A stretch of DNA of 42,028 bases from Bacteroidales bacterium (GCA_029098505.1 JAQXOE010000061.1:1-42028); one strand, 5' to 3'. Numbered from the stretch's first letter, positions 1 to 8,674 are shown. Made by a program: numbers and translations. Notes: a model not told the origin generated them from the sequence alone.

Positions 1-438
1 AACAAACCTTCCGGGAACATCAGTCTCGCCAGGGACTGATAAATTGACAATGTATCAGACATATGTATATACCTTTAAATCCTCCTTCAAAGGTACATAC
101 TTTTTCATTTACTCAAACACAGGGTTTTGCACGTGAGCCGAAAAACTATGGTATATTACTCGATGATGATTCCATGTCTGTGTGTCAAATATACATTAAA
201 TATTTGAATTACAAAATAAGACTTAATTCAATATTTCGACGAAGACTTTCTCAATAGAAAAGACAATAACAAAATTAAGTTGACTAAAGCGAGATTCCGA
301 AAACTAGACTCAATCTGATCCATCCAAGACTGGCTAAAACGATTAATCTAAGCTAAATTCCAGAATGATGCCCAAGAAGGCTTTTGTGAGATCAAATTGT
401 AAACCATCTTTACTGTCAGGAGAACACGAGACGGCCGC

Positions 439-486
439 GTGGTTCCTTTTGCCGTAGTTAGCGTTGTTCCTTATGCCGCGGTTAGC
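439..486. repeat. Imperfect 24-bp tandem repeat, two copies
   Basis: Two adjacent 24-base units (439-462 and 463-486) share 20 of 24 positions. Both contain the core GTTCCTT.TGCCG followed by GTTAGC after two variable bases. The unit length is a multiple of three, so a frame crossing it would gain or lose eight codons. No gene is assigned here. Confidence 0.75.
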
Positions 487-594
487 GTGGGGGATAACCC
501 ATTGTGTATCAATGTTTTAACCAATTGTCTATGGGCAAAATTTACCATAGGCAAATGCTTAATTCACTGACTACCAGGCACTTATCCCCCACAG

Positions 595-648
595 CCAGAG
601 TCGACCGAGGAAGCCCTACGACCAGAGTCGACCGAGGAAGCCCTACGA
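595..648. repeat. Perfect 27-bp tandem duplication
   Basis: The 27-base unit at 595-621 is repeated without mismatch at 622-648. It contains a SalI-type GTCGAC hexamer. On the minus strand an open frame through it repeats the peptide VGLPRSTL. The perfect identity points to a recent duplication or an active slippage site. It lies between the unassigned left region and the terminator at 687-715. Confidence 0.85.
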
Positions 649-686
649 GAAGCAACCCGTCTTCACGGAGACCGAAGAGGGAAAAC

Positions 687-715
687 AAAAAAAAGACTCC
701 CCAAAATGAGGAGCC
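687..715 (-). terminator. Intrinsic terminator of the lgt-tlpA-small protein gene group
   Basis: Read on the minus strand, a six-pair stem (GGCTCC with GGAGTC, one G-T wobble) with a nine-base loop is followed directly by eight T residues. It begins 22 bases after the stop codon of the 66-residue gene, which supports that small gene as the last one of a minus-strand transcript. Confidence 0.8.
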
Positions 716-737
716 TTCTTGAATTCTGCTATAGGTA

Positions 738-938
738 TCACCATTCACCATCATCGTCAAAATTGGGATGTTCAAAGCCGTCCGTCTCAACATCACCGGT
801 TGAAACATCGTCCCAATCTACCCAGTTGCCGCTTTTGCGATTGCGGAATCTATCAGTATCGAAAACACTTCTGTCCCAATCCTGTGATTTATTTGACTTT
901 TTGCTGGGATTTTCGAAAAGGGAATCAAAAAAGCCCAT
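738..938 (-). CDS. Small acidic hypothetical protein (66 aa)
   Basis: No family recognised. The protein starts MGFFDSLFENPSKK, has a lysine/arginine-containing middle and an Asp/Glu/Trp-rich tail ending DDDGEW. There is no signal peptide or membrane segment, so a cytoplasmic location is expected. Three things support it as a real gene: composition unlike a chance frame, its place 60 bp downstream of the TlpA-like gene on the same strand, and an intrinsic terminator right after its stop. A longer plus-strand frame over the same bases (706-1122) looks like a shadow, because it also runs into the TlpA gene antisense. Function unknown. Confidence 0.6.
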   Translation of the reverse strand: MGFFDSLFENPSKKSNKSQDWDRSVFDTDRFRNRKSGNWVDWDDVSTGDVETDGFEHPNFDDDGEW

Positions 939-998
939 AACATTGAATTTTTTGGATGAATTGCGATGCTGGCGATTAACCTTAAGTCAATCAGAGTA

Positions 999-2033
999 TT
1001 ACTCTCCTATGAGTTCGGCGAGTTTCTCGATGAGACCCTCTCCGCGGAGATTTGATGCCACGAACTTTCCGTCAGGACCAACGAGCCAGTTTGAAGGGAT
1101 GGAATTAACGCCATACTCCTGAGCTGCCTCACACTGCCAATACTTGATGTCACTAACATGAATCCAGCTCATATTGTTATCATCGATGGCCTTGGTCCAA
1201 GCATCCTTGGTTGAATCAAGTGAAACACCGTAGATTTCGAAACCCTTGTCCTTATATGCAGAATATGCCTCGAGGAGATAAGGGAGCTCCCTCATACAAG
1301 GGCCGCACCAAGATGCCCAGAAATCAACGAGAACATACTTGCCCTCACCTACTACGCTTGAGAGCGCGATAGGATTGCCATCCCTATCAGGGAGATTGAT
1401 TTCAATATAGTCATTGCCAATAGCGGTCTTTCTGAGAAGTTCAACTCTCTCGGCGAGAGTCTTTGCATCTTCGTACTCGGCTGTTTCATTGTCGAGTTTC
1501 GCGAGAGCAGCCTCCAGCTCATCAGCGTCCATTCCGTACTGGAGAGAGCTTCTAAGCATATAGAGTCCAAGGTAGTTTGATGCGTTTTCCTCGTAGAAAG
1601 ACTTCTCAATCTGGTCAGCCTGCTCATAGAGAGAATCGATAAGTTCCTGGTCCTCAGACTCATAAGCCTTCATATACTGATCGGTGAGGTCCTTTTGGGC
1701 AGCGCGGTACTTCATATAGTTGTCGTTGAGTTTTGCGCCTGATACTGTTGCGAAACCCTCTGACATTTCATACTTGATCTTACCCTTCTCACAAACGATA
1801 GCAGACCTTGACTTGTCGCCTTCAACGAGATAAACAAGCTTGTTCTGGTCAACAGGAACGGTGAGGGTGAAAGCGCCTGCCTGCACTGGAGCTGAGGCAA
1901 GAGTATCCCTTCCTGACATTACATATGCCATATCGACCTCCTGGTCGGTCTTTCCATTGATTACCAGCTCAGATTTTCCTGAACAGGAAGCAAGCAGCAA
2001 AGCTGCTGATAGTACAAAAATAAACTTACGCAT
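999..2033 (-). CDS. TlpA-like thiol-disulfide oxidoreductase lipoprotein (DUF4369 N-terminus)
   Basis: A 344-residue lipoprotein. A short hydrophobic signal ends in a lipobox (LLASCSG, lipidated Cys about residue 17). Residues ~20-110 look like the DUF4369 domain common in Bacteroidota TlpA proteins. A charged helical linker follows, and a thioredoxin/AhpC-TSA domain occupies about 210-344. The redox motif WASWCGPCMREL is intact, and the cis-proline region is NSIPSNWLV. Proteins of this type reduce disulfides or service cytochrome c and envelope proteins from the membrane surface. The gene follows lgt with a 43-bp gap; Lgt would modify this lipoprotein. A 13-bp palindrome (993-1005) overlaps the stop codon. 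The precise substrate cannot be told. Confidence 0.92.
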   Translation of the reverse strand: MRKFIFVLSAALLLASCSGKSELVINGKTDQEVDMAYVMSGRDTLASAPVQAGAFTLTVPVDQNKLVYLVEGDKSRSAIVCEKGKIKYEMSEGFATVSGAKLNDNYMKYRAAQKDLTDQYMKAYESEDQELIDSLYEQADQIEKSFYEENASNYLGLYMLRSSLQYGMDADELEAALAKLDNETAEYEDAKTLAERVELLRKTAIGNDYIEINLPDRDGNPIALSSVVGEGKYVLVDFWASWCGPCMRELPYLLEAYSAYKDKGFEIYGVSLDSTKDAWTKAIDDNNMSWIHVSDIKYWQCEAAQEYGVNSIPSNWLVGPDGKFVASNLRGEGLIEKLAELIGE

Positions 2034-2076
2034 AATACTGAATGAATTATATTATCTGTATCTTTTTGATAGTAAA

Positions 2077-2958
2077 TCACTTTGATAGCGGCTTGGCATA
2101 ATGGGTCTCCACCTGCTTTTTCGGGGCTTCGGGCTGCAATGCGGATGCCGGCATCTTCTTTTTGTAGGCATAAACCAGCATACATATTCCGGCTATAACA
2201 AATGGAACGGAGAGTAGCTGTCCCATATTGAGAGCCATTCCCTCCTCGAAACCTACCTGAGGTTCCTTTATGAATTCGATGAGGAAACGCATACCGAAAC
2301 AGCCGATGAGGAAAGCTCCGAAGAAGAAGCCTCTCGGAAGCTTGTCAAGTTTCTTCCAGTAAAGTCCCAAAAGCGAGAGTCCCAGGATGAGATAAGACAG
2401 AGCCTCATACAACTGAGTAGGATGCTTAGGCTCGGTTTCTCCGCGAAGTTCGAAGATAAAGCCCCAAGGGAGTGAGGTAACATCACCGTAAATCTCTGAG
2501 TTAAAGAGGTTTCCAAGTCTGATAAAACAGCCTGCAAAGGCCACGGCTATACAGAGATGATCCATTATCCAGAGATAGTCGAAATGATTTTTCCTGCCGT
2601 AATGCCGAGCATACCACCACATCGCCAGAAGCAGGGCAATGGCGCCGCCGTGACTCGCGAGCCCGCCCTTCCAAGGCATGAAAATCTCCAGGAATCCCTG
2701 CCAGCTGCCGAGGTAGTAGTCCGGCTGATAGAAGAGGCAATGACCTAGCCTCGCGCCAACTATAGTCGCGATGAGCAGGGTATACAGCAGCGAGTCGAGA
2801 AGATTCTCAGATATGCCCTCCCTCTTGAAGAACCACTTGAAAATGAACCATCCGAGTATGAATCCGGATACAAAGAGGAGAGAGTACCATCTGATTCCTA
2901 TACTGCCCAATTGAAGCAGCACAGGATTGACGTGCCAATGTATAAAAAGCAAATCCAT
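2077..2958 (-). CDS. lgt: Prolipoprotein diacylglyceryl transferase
   Basis: Lgt transfers diacylglycerol from phosphatidylglycerol to the lipobox cysteine of prolipoproteins in the inner membrane, the first step of lipoprotein maturation. The 293-residue protein is multi-spanning. It carries the family signatures GIRWYSLLF near the N-terminus, the HGG stretch (LASHGGAIALLLAMW), and RLGNLFNSEIYG, which holds a conserved Arg of the active-site region. The C-terminal tail is Lys/Pro-rich. The start is placed at the ATG at 2958 (MDLLFIHWHVNP), not the longer frame from 2988, because a -7 box at 2986-2993 overlaps that upstream ATG and would leave it untranscribed. Confidence 0.96.
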   Translation of the reverse strand: MDLLFIHWHVNPVLLQLGSIGIRWYSLLFVSGFILGWFIFKWFFKREGISENLLDSLLYTLLIATIVGARLGHCLFYQPDYYLGSWQGFLEIFMPWKGGLASHGGAIALLLAMWWYARHYGRKNHFDYLWIMDHLCIAVAFAGCFIRLGNLFNSEIYGDVTSLPWGFIFELRGETEPKHPTQLYEALSYLILGLSLLGLYWKKLDKLPRGFFFGAFLIGCFGMRFLIEFIKEPQVGFEEGMALNMGQLLSVPFVIAGICMLVYAYKKKMPASALQPEAPKKQVETHYAKPLSK

Positions 2959-2985
2959 TATGTCTTCTATTTCAATTACAAAATG

Positions 2986-2993
2986 CAAATATA
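2986..2993 (-). promoter_or_regulatory. -7 box upstream of lgt
   Basis: On the minus strand the octamer TATATTTG matches the Bacteroidota consensus TAnnTTTG, 28 bases before the chosen lgt start. No clean -33 TTTG was found at the usual 19-22 base distance (the nearest T-rich stretch is about 24 bases away), so the site rests mainly on the -7 element and its position between the pgk terminator and lgt. Confidence 0.55.
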
Positions 2994-3018
2994 GATATAA
3001 TTTGCAAATAGCTGTACC

Positions 3019-3060
3019 AAAAATAAAACGGAGACTTCACCAAAAGAGGCAAAATCTCCG
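3019..3060 (-). terminator. Intrinsic terminator of pgk
   Basis: On the minus strand CGGAGA pairs with TCTCCG (3055-3060 and 3029-3034) around a 20-base loop and is followed by TTTTATTTTT. It lies about 57 bases past the pgk stop and before the lgt promoter, which separates the two transcripts. Confidence 0.8.
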
Positions 3061-3116
3061 ACATTATTTACTCTTCGCATCAACAGCTTATGACACGAAA
3101 ATAAGTTCAGAAGCGA

Positions 3117-4388
3117 TTATGCAAGAGCAGCAGCTACGCCAGGAAGTTCCTTACCCTCGATAGCCTCGAGAAGGGCACCACCACCTGTAGAGATGTATGA
3201 TACCTTGTCGGTAAGTCCGAACTTGGTGCAGCAAGCCACTGAGTCTCCACCACCGATGAGTGAGAATGCACCTTCAGCAGTAGCATCTGCGATAGCATTG
3301 CCAATAGCCCTTGAACCTGCGCAGAAGTCATCGCACTCGAATACGCCGGCAGGACCGTTCCAAAGGATGGTCTTGCAGCCCTTGATGGCATTGGCGAAAA
3401 GCTCCTGTGCCTTTGGGCCAGCATCAACTCCCTCGAGACCTGCAGGGATGTTTCTTGCGTCGTGAACCTCGATTCTTGAACCAGGCTTTACAGTCATAGT
3501 AGCAAAGTCAAGACCGTCCGTGGTGACAGCGTCAGGTGCGAGGATGAGCTCCACACCGTTCTCCTTGGCAAGCTTCTCAACATTGAGAGCAACGTCAAGT
3601 TTGTCCATCTCCACGATTGAGGTACCGATCTCACCGCCGTGAGCCTTGGCGAAGGTATAGGTCATACCGCCGCAGAGGATGAGCTTGTCCACCTTTCCGA
3701 GCAGATTCTCGATGATACCGATTTTCGAAGAAACCTTCGAGCCGCCCATAATGGCAACAAAAGGACGCTGGATATTGTTAAGGACATTGTCAACAGCCTT
3801 TACCTCCTTCTCCATAAGAAGACCTACCATACGGTTCTCAGGAGCGAAGTAGTCAGCGATAACAGCGGTTGAAGCGTGCTTGCGGTGTGCGGTGCCGAAT
3901 GCATCCATTACCCAGCAGTCAGCATAAGAAGCGAGTTTCTTGGCGAAGTCCTTCTGTCTGGCCTTCATTTCCTTCTTTGCAGCCTCGTATGCAGGATCAT
4001 CCTTTTCGATTCCTACAGGCTTGCCTTCCTCCTCCGGATAGTAACGGAGGTTCTCAAGAAGAAGCACCTCACCCGGCTTGAGAGCTGCAGCCTGCTCGTC
4101 AGCAGCCTGGCAATCAGGAGCGAACTGTACAGGAACACCGAGCTTCTCGCTCACTGCGTCAACTATCTGAGAGAGTGAGAGTTCAGGTTTAACCTTGCCC
4201 TTCGGCTTTCCCATATGGGACATAATGATGAGTGAACCACCCTTCTCGAGTATGAGCTTGAGTGTAGGGAGGGCGCCGCGGATACGGGTGTCGTCAGTAA
4301 TCTTTCCCTCTTTAAGAGGAACGTTGAAGTCGACTCTGACAATAGCCTTCTTACCTGTGAAATCGTAAGAGTTGATGTTTGATGCCAT
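3117..4388 (-). CDS. pgk: Phosphoglycerate kinase
   Basis: Catalyses 1,3-bisphosphoglycerate + ADP = 3-phosphoglycerate + ATP in glycolysis, in the cytoplasm. The 423-residue product matches the family length in Bacteroidota, including the lysine-rich insertion before [14 protein letters not shown]. Visible motifs are VRVDFNVPL and SHMGKPKG (substrate side), [10 protein letters not shown] at the start of the nucleotide domain, and the C-terminal [13 protein letters not shown] loop. The start is taken at ATG 4388 ([10 protein letters not shown]), where homology begins. The longer frame to 4457 adds 23 residues that do not resemble PGK and overlaps the divergent gene's upstream region. It is monocistronic, with a terminator downstream. 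Confidence 0.97.
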   Translation of the reverse strand: MASNINSYDFTGKKAIVRVDFNVPLKEGKITDDTRIRGALPTLKLILEKGGSLIIMSHMGKPKGKVKPELSLSQIVDAVSEKLGVPVQFAPDCQAADEQAAALKPGEVLLLENLRYYPEEEGKPVGIEKDDPAYEAAKKEMKARQKDFAKKLASYADCWVMDAFGTAHRKHASTAVIADYFAPENRMVGLLMEKEVKAVDNVLNNIQRPFVAIMGGSKVSSKIGIIENLLGKVDKLILCGGMTYTFAKAHGGEIGTSIVEMDKLDVALNVEKLAKENGVELILAPDAVTTDGLDFATMTVKPGSRIEVHDARNIPAGLEGVDAGPKAQELFANAIKGCKTILWNGPAGVFECDDFCAGSRAIGNAIADATAEGAFSLIGGGDSVACCTKFGLTDKVSYISTGGGALLEAIEGKELPGVAAALA

Positions 4389-4507
4389 AATACGTATAGT
4401 TTTAAACAATTGATTCCTAAATGAAGGATTGATTTTCCCAATAATACAGGATGACAAAATTAACTAAAAAAACGGACATCTTAACCAATCATAGGCCTAT
4501 TTTTGAT

Positions 4508-4515
4508 TATCTTTG
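4508..4515 (+). promoter_or_regulatory. -7 box of the methyltransferase gene
   Basis: TATCTTTG at 4508-4515 fits TAnnTTTG and stands 19 bases before the ATG at 4535. Only a weak T-rich match is seen near -33. The box lies inside the longer upstream frame that begins at 4451, so the true start must be downstream. Confidence 0.65.
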
Positions 4516-4534
4516 CAGTTCAATCGATTTATTT

Positions 4535-5509
4535 ATGGCAATAGAATACCCGGCAGCATCCTGGAAGGACTATGAACTCATTGATTCAGGCAATGGCGAG
4601 AAACTCGAACGCTACGGCAGCTTCATAATGGCCCGCCCCGAGCCCAAGGCCCTTTGGGACAAGAGCTTGAGCGATTCAGAATGGAACAGGATGACACACA
4701 CCCGCTTCACCCCCGGCGCAGGCTTCGGCAAGGCTGGCAAGGAGGACAGCGGCACCTGGACCAGAATGAAGGCAATGAAGGACCAATGGCTCATCAGCTA
4801 CAACGGTCTCCAGCCCGGCCTCAACTTTCGTCTGCGTCTCGGCCTGACCTCCTTCAAGCACGTCGGAGTATTCCCCGAGCAAGCCTCCAATTGGGAATAC
4901 ATCTATGCCAATACCAAGGAACTCGTAGAGAAGGCAAAGGTCGAGGGCAAGCCCGCCCCGAAGATACTCAATCTCTTCGCCTACACTGGAGGCGCATCAC
5001 TGGCAGCAAAAGCGGCCGGAGCCGACGTCACCCACCTCGATTCAGTGCGCCAGGTAGTCACCTGGGCCAGGGAGAATATGGAAAACAGCAGCCTGGACAA
5101 TATCCGCTGGATAGTCGAGGACGCGATGAAATTCGCCAGAAGGGAGGCCAAAAGGGGCAAAATATATCAGGGCATAATACTCGACCCTCCTGCCTACGGA
5201 CACGGTCCTGACGGTGAGAAGTGGAAACTCGACGAACTGCTCTTCGAAATGATGAAGTGCGTCGCGTCCATACTTGCCCCGACAGACAGTTTTATGGTGC
5301 TGAACCTGTATTCGAACGGCTTCTCCGCCCTTCTCGGCGAGACTGTCGTACAGCAAGCCTTCTCTAAGGTCAATAAGGCAGGACAGGCGAAGCCAAAAGC
5401 CGAAAGCGGAGAGCTCCAAATGGAAAGCGGAGAGCTCGCCCTGCGTGACCGCTATGGCAAAGCCCTCCCGCTTTCAATTTATGTTCGCCTGAGAAGGCGC
5501 TCACATTAA
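4535..5509 (+). CDS. Class I SAM-dependent methyltransferase (RlmI/RlmK-like)
   Basis: A 324-residue protein. The first ~100 residues form the family's N-terminal part, ending in FRLRLGLTSFKHVGVFPEQ. The Rossmann domain then shows motif I (NLFAYTGGASLAAKAAGA), an acidic residue after strand 2 (THLDSV) and motif IV (ILDPPAYGHG), typical of base methyltransferases in the PF10672 group that includes rRNA cytosine and guanine methyltransferases. The substrate is probably rRNA, but this is inference and the exact nucleotide is unknown. The start at 4535 (MAIEYPAASW) is fixed by the promoter at 4508-4515. A 21-bp in-frame tandem duplication near the C-terminus encodes ESGELQM/ESGELAL. The gene converges on the DUF2723 gene with 13 bases between stops. 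Confidence 0.85.
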   Translation: MAIEYPAASWKDYELIDSGNGEKLERYGSFIMARPEPKALWDKSLSDSEWNRMTHTRFTPGAGFGKAGKEDSGTWTRMKAMKDQWLISYNGLQPGLNFRLRLGLTSFKHVGVFPEQASNWEYIYANTKELVEKAKVEGKPAPKILNLFAYTGGASLAAKAAGADVTHLDSVRQVVTWARENMENSSLDNIRWIVEDAMKFARREAKRGKIYQGIILDPPAYGHGPDGEKWKLDELLFEMMKCVASILAPTDSFMVLNLYSNGFSALLGETVVQQAFSKVNKAGQAKPKAESGELQMESGELALRDRYGKALPLSIYVRLRRRSH

Positions 5510-5522
5510 TCTGTAAAAGCCC

Positions 5523-8500
5523 TCAGAATTCACTCCCGCCAGCTGCAGCAGCTCCGCCCGTTGCAATGTCAATCAGGGCTTCAAAGCTGTTGCCAATCTT
5601 CTTGGCGAGCTCCTCATCACCTCCGCTGCGGACTTCGTCCTGGAGGAAGTAAATGTACTGTCCGCAGAGTTCAAACTCATCCTGGGCGAATTCATAGAAT
5701 TCCAGATAGAAGCGGGCAGACTCCAGCAGGCTGTTGAAGAAGTTTACAGCAAGATTTCTGGCCTTTTCCGGCTGTCCGAGCCTGTAGTACATAGAAACCA
5801 TCTCCACAACGATATAGTCATTGCTTGAAAATCCGAGGCAAACAGTCTCGAGAGGATAGTTCTTCATCACCTCCTGGCACTTGTCTAGCATCTCAACAGC
5901 ACGGTCCATCTCGCCCACTTTCTCGAAGGCAAGCGCCATACTGGTGAACAGACCTCTCTGGGACATTACTCCAAGGAAGGTATAAAGATTCTGATAGTCA
6001 ATGAAATAGTCATCCCTGGCAAGAGCATCCCAACTGAACTTTTCGGTCATAAGTTCATACAGTCTGTCCGTATCGGCAATTCCTACATCAAGGCTGGATA
6101 CACTGTTCTTGAATGGGACGAACTTGGAAGACACTCCCTCCGACATAAGGTATTCCTTAATGCCTATATCCAGGTCACCACCCATATTGAGCATATTCAA
6201 AGGTCTATCCCACTGATAATTGGACAGAAGATCGAGCATAAAGAGCTCAGGCTTGGTAATATGGTCTTTGTCCTCAGGAATCTGAAGAACTATATACTCA
6301 GGCACGGCGTCGGCGAACTTAGGGCTGACGATACCGCTCTTTATAGCGTTTTCCTTATTTACCGGAACGACGAGCTGACGTGACATAATATAATCCGTCT
6401 TGAGGCCATTCTGATAGGTAAGCTTAGCATCCGGATGCTTGAATACGGTCATTACATCTGAAAGCAGCACTGGCTGGTTCCTCGTATCATTGATAGGTAT
6501 CCACTCATTTGTACCATAGAGGTATTGGGACTGGCCGACTGTAAGAGGAAGCGGAGCCGACTCATTTACGGCATACTTCATCTGGTCTATATGCCAATCA
6601 GTTCCAAGCAGTGAGGTATTCACGATTCTTACATCGGTACGGAAACCCTCCACCTCCTGTGCGTACCACAGAGGGAAGGTATCATTGTCACCGTGAGTTA
6701 TGAGGATACCATTCTCCCCTACCGAATTAAGATAGTTCCTAGCCATCTCGACCGCTGTAGAACGGTTCGAGCGATCGTGGTCATCCCAGTTCTCCGCGGC
6801 CATAAGCGCAGGAACAGCGAGACAGGCGGCAGTCGAAACAGCCGCAATTGCTGCAGTCCTCTTGCCCTTGGCAATATCGATCAAGGTCGAATGGATGGCC
6901 ATCACTGCGAAGCCTATCCAGATGCAGAAAGCGTAGAAAGAGCCCGCATAGGCGTAATCACGCTCGCGTACCTGGAACGGTGTCTGATTGAGATACATCA
7001 CGATGGCAATACCCGTCATAAAGAAGAGGAGGCTAACGAGCCAGAAGCCGCGCTTGTCCTTGGCGGCCTGGTAGAAGAGGCCCAGCAGGCCGAGGAGCAG
7101 AGGCAGGAAATAGTAGTGGTTCTTGCCCTTGTTCTCGGAAAGTACGGCAGGAGCATCACTCTGGTCTCCGAGCCGGAGACGGTCGATGAAGCCGATTCCG
7201 CTCTCCCAATTGCCATAGAAAAGCTCGCCTGGAGTCGGGGAATGTATCTCGTTCTGGCGACCGACGAAATTCCACATAAAGTAGCGCCAGTACATCCAAT
7301 TCATCTGATAATCAAAGAAATAGGCGAGATTTGCGCCCATAGTCGGCTTCTTGTACCTCGAACCCTGAACAGCCTTGCCCTTGCCTCCTGTATAAGTTTC
7401 ATAAAACTGTATATGGCGCGGGTCGCTGCTATACATACGCGGGAAGAGCATTTTTCCTGAGCTGCTGTACTTCACATCCATCGGACCGTCGACGTGTACG
7501 TATTTGCCGTTCAGAGGCGCCCAGTACTTTGGCACGAAGACGTCATATGGCGCACCGTAATACTGGCCGTACACGAGCGGAGTGGTGCCGTATTGCTCGC
7601 GGGAGAGATACCTCACGAGCGTAAAGGCATTGTCCGGCTGATACTCGTTGGTCGGAGTCTTGGCGCAAGAGCGGATTATGTCTATGCTGAAGATGCTGAA
7701 GCCTATAATAATGGTCGTGAGGCAGAGCATAAGCGTATTCAGGAATACCTTGCCCCTCTTCAGGCTCGCGAAAAGCCCCCAGAAGCAGAGGACGAAGACG
7801 GCCAGCAGGAAGAAGGCCGCGCCCGAATTGTACGGCAGACCGAAGACATTGACAAAAAGGAGGTCGGTATATGCCGCGAGTTTCGGGAGATAAGGTATTA
7901 TGACAAAGAGTATCAGAGCGAGGATGACTACTGAAATCAAGAATACCTTTATGAGGTCAAAAGCGGAAAAATGGCTGTTCTCCTTCTGTTTGTAATAGAA
8001 CATGAACACCAGGGCCGGGATGGTTAGGAGGTTCAGCAGATGCACTCCTATCGAGAGGCCCATCAGGAAGGAAATGAGTACTATCCAGCGGTTTGCATAT
8101 GGACCATCCGCCTGCTCGTACCATTTTGTCATCGCCCAGAAGACCATTGCCGTGAACAACGAGGACATCGCATAGACCTCACCCTCGACGGCCGAGAACC
8201 AGAAAGTGTCGGAGAAGCAATATGCCAGCGCACCCACCAGACCGCTGCCGATTATGGCAATGGACGAGCCCAGGCCATAGCTTCCGTTCTCATCCTTTGT
8301 GGCAAGCCTCTTGGCGAAGAAGACTATGGTCAAGTAGAGGAACATTATGGTCAGGGCGGAGCAGACGGCGCTCATTGCATTCACCAGAACCGCCGCATGC
8401 ATATTGTCCCCGAAAAGGGTGAATATCCTCGCAAAGAGCTGGAACACAGGGTTTCCTGGTGGATGTCCCACTTCCAGCTTGTATGATGACGCAATAAACT

Positions 8501-8618
8501 CGCCGCAGTCCCAAAATGAGGCTGAAGGCTCTATAGTGGAAAGGTAGGTGAAAGCGGATATCAGAAAAGCCGCAAGGGCTGCAATCCGGTTCCACAGATT
8601 GAATTTCTTTTTGTCCAT
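5523..8618 (-). CDS. DUF2723 multi-spanning membrane protein (GT117-type glycosyltransferase)
   Basis: A 1031-residue inner-membrane protein. About a dozen hydrophobic segments fill roughly residues 10-600, followed by a soluble C-terminal part with helical-repeat character. The N-terminal signature SASFWDCGEFIASSYKLEVG followed by HPPGNP is the hallmark of DUF2723. The acidic residues in the first extracytoplasmic loop resemble those of GT-C transferases (protein O-mannosyltransferase-like). The family is annotated as glycosyltransferase 117 in Bacteroidota. The donor is presumably a polyprenyl-linked sugar, and the acceptor (protein or envelope glycan) is unknown. The start is ATG 8618 (MDKKKFNLWNRI), which follows a -7 box at 8626-8633. 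Large antisense frames inside it are shadows. Confidence 0.9.
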   Translation of the reverse strand: MDKKKFNLWNRIAALAAFLISAFTYLSTIEPSASFWDCGEFIASSYKLEVGHPPGNPVFQLFARIFTLFGDNMHAAVLVNAMSAVCSALTIMFLYLTIVFFAKRLATKDENGSYGLGSSIAIIGSGLVGALAYCFSDTFWFSAVEGEVYAMSSLFTAMVFWAMTKWYEQADGPYANRWIVLISFLMGLSIGVHLLNLLTIPALVFMFYYKQKENSHFSAFDLIKVFLISVVILALILFVIIPYLPKLAAYTDLLFVNVFGLPYNSGAAFFLLAVFVLCFWGLFASLKRGKVFLNTLMLCLTTIIIGFSIFSIDIIRSCAKTPTNEYQPDNAFTLVRYLSREQYGTTPLVYGQYYGAPYDVFVPKYWAPLNGKYVHVDGPMDVKYSSSGKMLFPRMYSSDPRHIQFYETYTGGKGKAVQGSRYKKPTMGANLAYFFDYQMNWMYWRYFMWNFVGRQNEIHSPTPGELFYGNWESGIGFIDRLRLGDQSDAPAVLSENKGKNHYYFLPLLLGLLGLFYQAAKDKRGFWLVSLLFFMTGIAIVMYLNQTPFQVRERDYAYAGSFYAFCIWIGFAVMAIHSTLIDIAKGKRTAAIAAVSTAACLAVPALMAAENWDDHDRSNRSTAVEMARNYLNSVGENGILITHGDNDTFPLWYAQEVEGFRTDVRIVNTSLLGTDWHIDQMKYAVNESAPLPLTVGQSQYLYGTNEWIPINDTRNQPVLLSDVMTVFKHPDAKLTYQNGLKTDYIMSRQLVVPVNKENAIKSGIVSPKFADAVPEYIVLQIPEDKDHITKPELFMLDLLSNYQWDRPLNMLNMGGDLDIGIKEYLMSEGVSSKFVPFKNSVSSLDVGIADTDRLYELMTEKFSWDALARDDYFIDYQNLYTFLGVMSQRGLFTSMALAFEKVGEMDRAVEMLDKCQEVMKNYPLETVCLGFSSNDYIVVEMVSMYYRLGQPEKARNLAVNFFNSLLESARFYLEFYEFAQDEFELCGQYIYFLQDEVRSGGDEELAKKIGNSFEALIDIATGGAAAAGGSEF

Positions 8619-8625
8619 AATTCTA

Positions 8626-8654
8626 CAAAGATACAAACGATTTCGCTATCTTTG
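8626..8654. promoter_or_regulatory. Back-to-back promoters of the DUF2723 and SUI1 genes
   Basis: CAAAGATA at 8626-8633 is a minus-strand TATCTTTG -7 box, and TATCTTTG at 8647-8654 is the plus-strand one. The two identical boxes form an inverted repeat with only 13 bases between them. At the usual 19-22 base spacing, each -33 region would fall on or beside the other's -7 box, so both promoters would share the same short stretch of DNA. Confidence 0.7.
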
Positions 8655-8674
8655 CAATAACAATGCGCAAAATG

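Larger units (their letters stand above)
1..737. other. Region without a convincing gene; AT-rich at its left end
   Basis: No reading frame here looks like a protein with a credible start, and no RNA gene was recognised. The first ~420 bases are visibly AT-rich compared with the core genes to the right. The stretch holds two short tandem repeats (439-486 and 595-648) and, at its right edge, the terminator of the minus-strand gene at 738-938. On the minus strand an open frame without a start (about 510-340) reads in a protein-like way across the first repeat and could be a decayed gene end, but no family could be assigned. Confidence 0.5.

Noticed and set aside
63..257. 64-codon plus-strand frame near the left edge
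   Set aside because: Composition looks random, no promoter or family resemblance, and it lies in AT-rich DNA where chance frames are usual.
439..648. Possible CRISPR array
   Set aside because: Two different tandem repeats with no spacers and only two units each; no cas genes in the window.
993..1005. 13-bp palindrome over the TlpA stop codon
   Set aside because: Too short and without a T-run to be a terminator; the actual terminator is at 687-715.
504..1122. Overlapping plus-strand frames across the small acidic gene and the TlpA end
   Set aside because: They run antisense through a clear terminator and a real gene end and show no protein-like character.
4439..4446. Candidate pgk -7 box (TATTATTG on minus)
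   Set aside because: One mismatch in the key TTTG and no -33 at a workable distance.
4451..4534. Longer N-terminus for the methyltransferase
   Set aside because: The promoter -7 box lies within it and homology starts at MAIEYPAASW.
6693..7460. 255-codon plus-strand frame inside the DUF2723 gene
   Set aside because: Antisense shadow of a well-supported membrane-protein gene; His/Glu-rich sequence typical of reverse frames.
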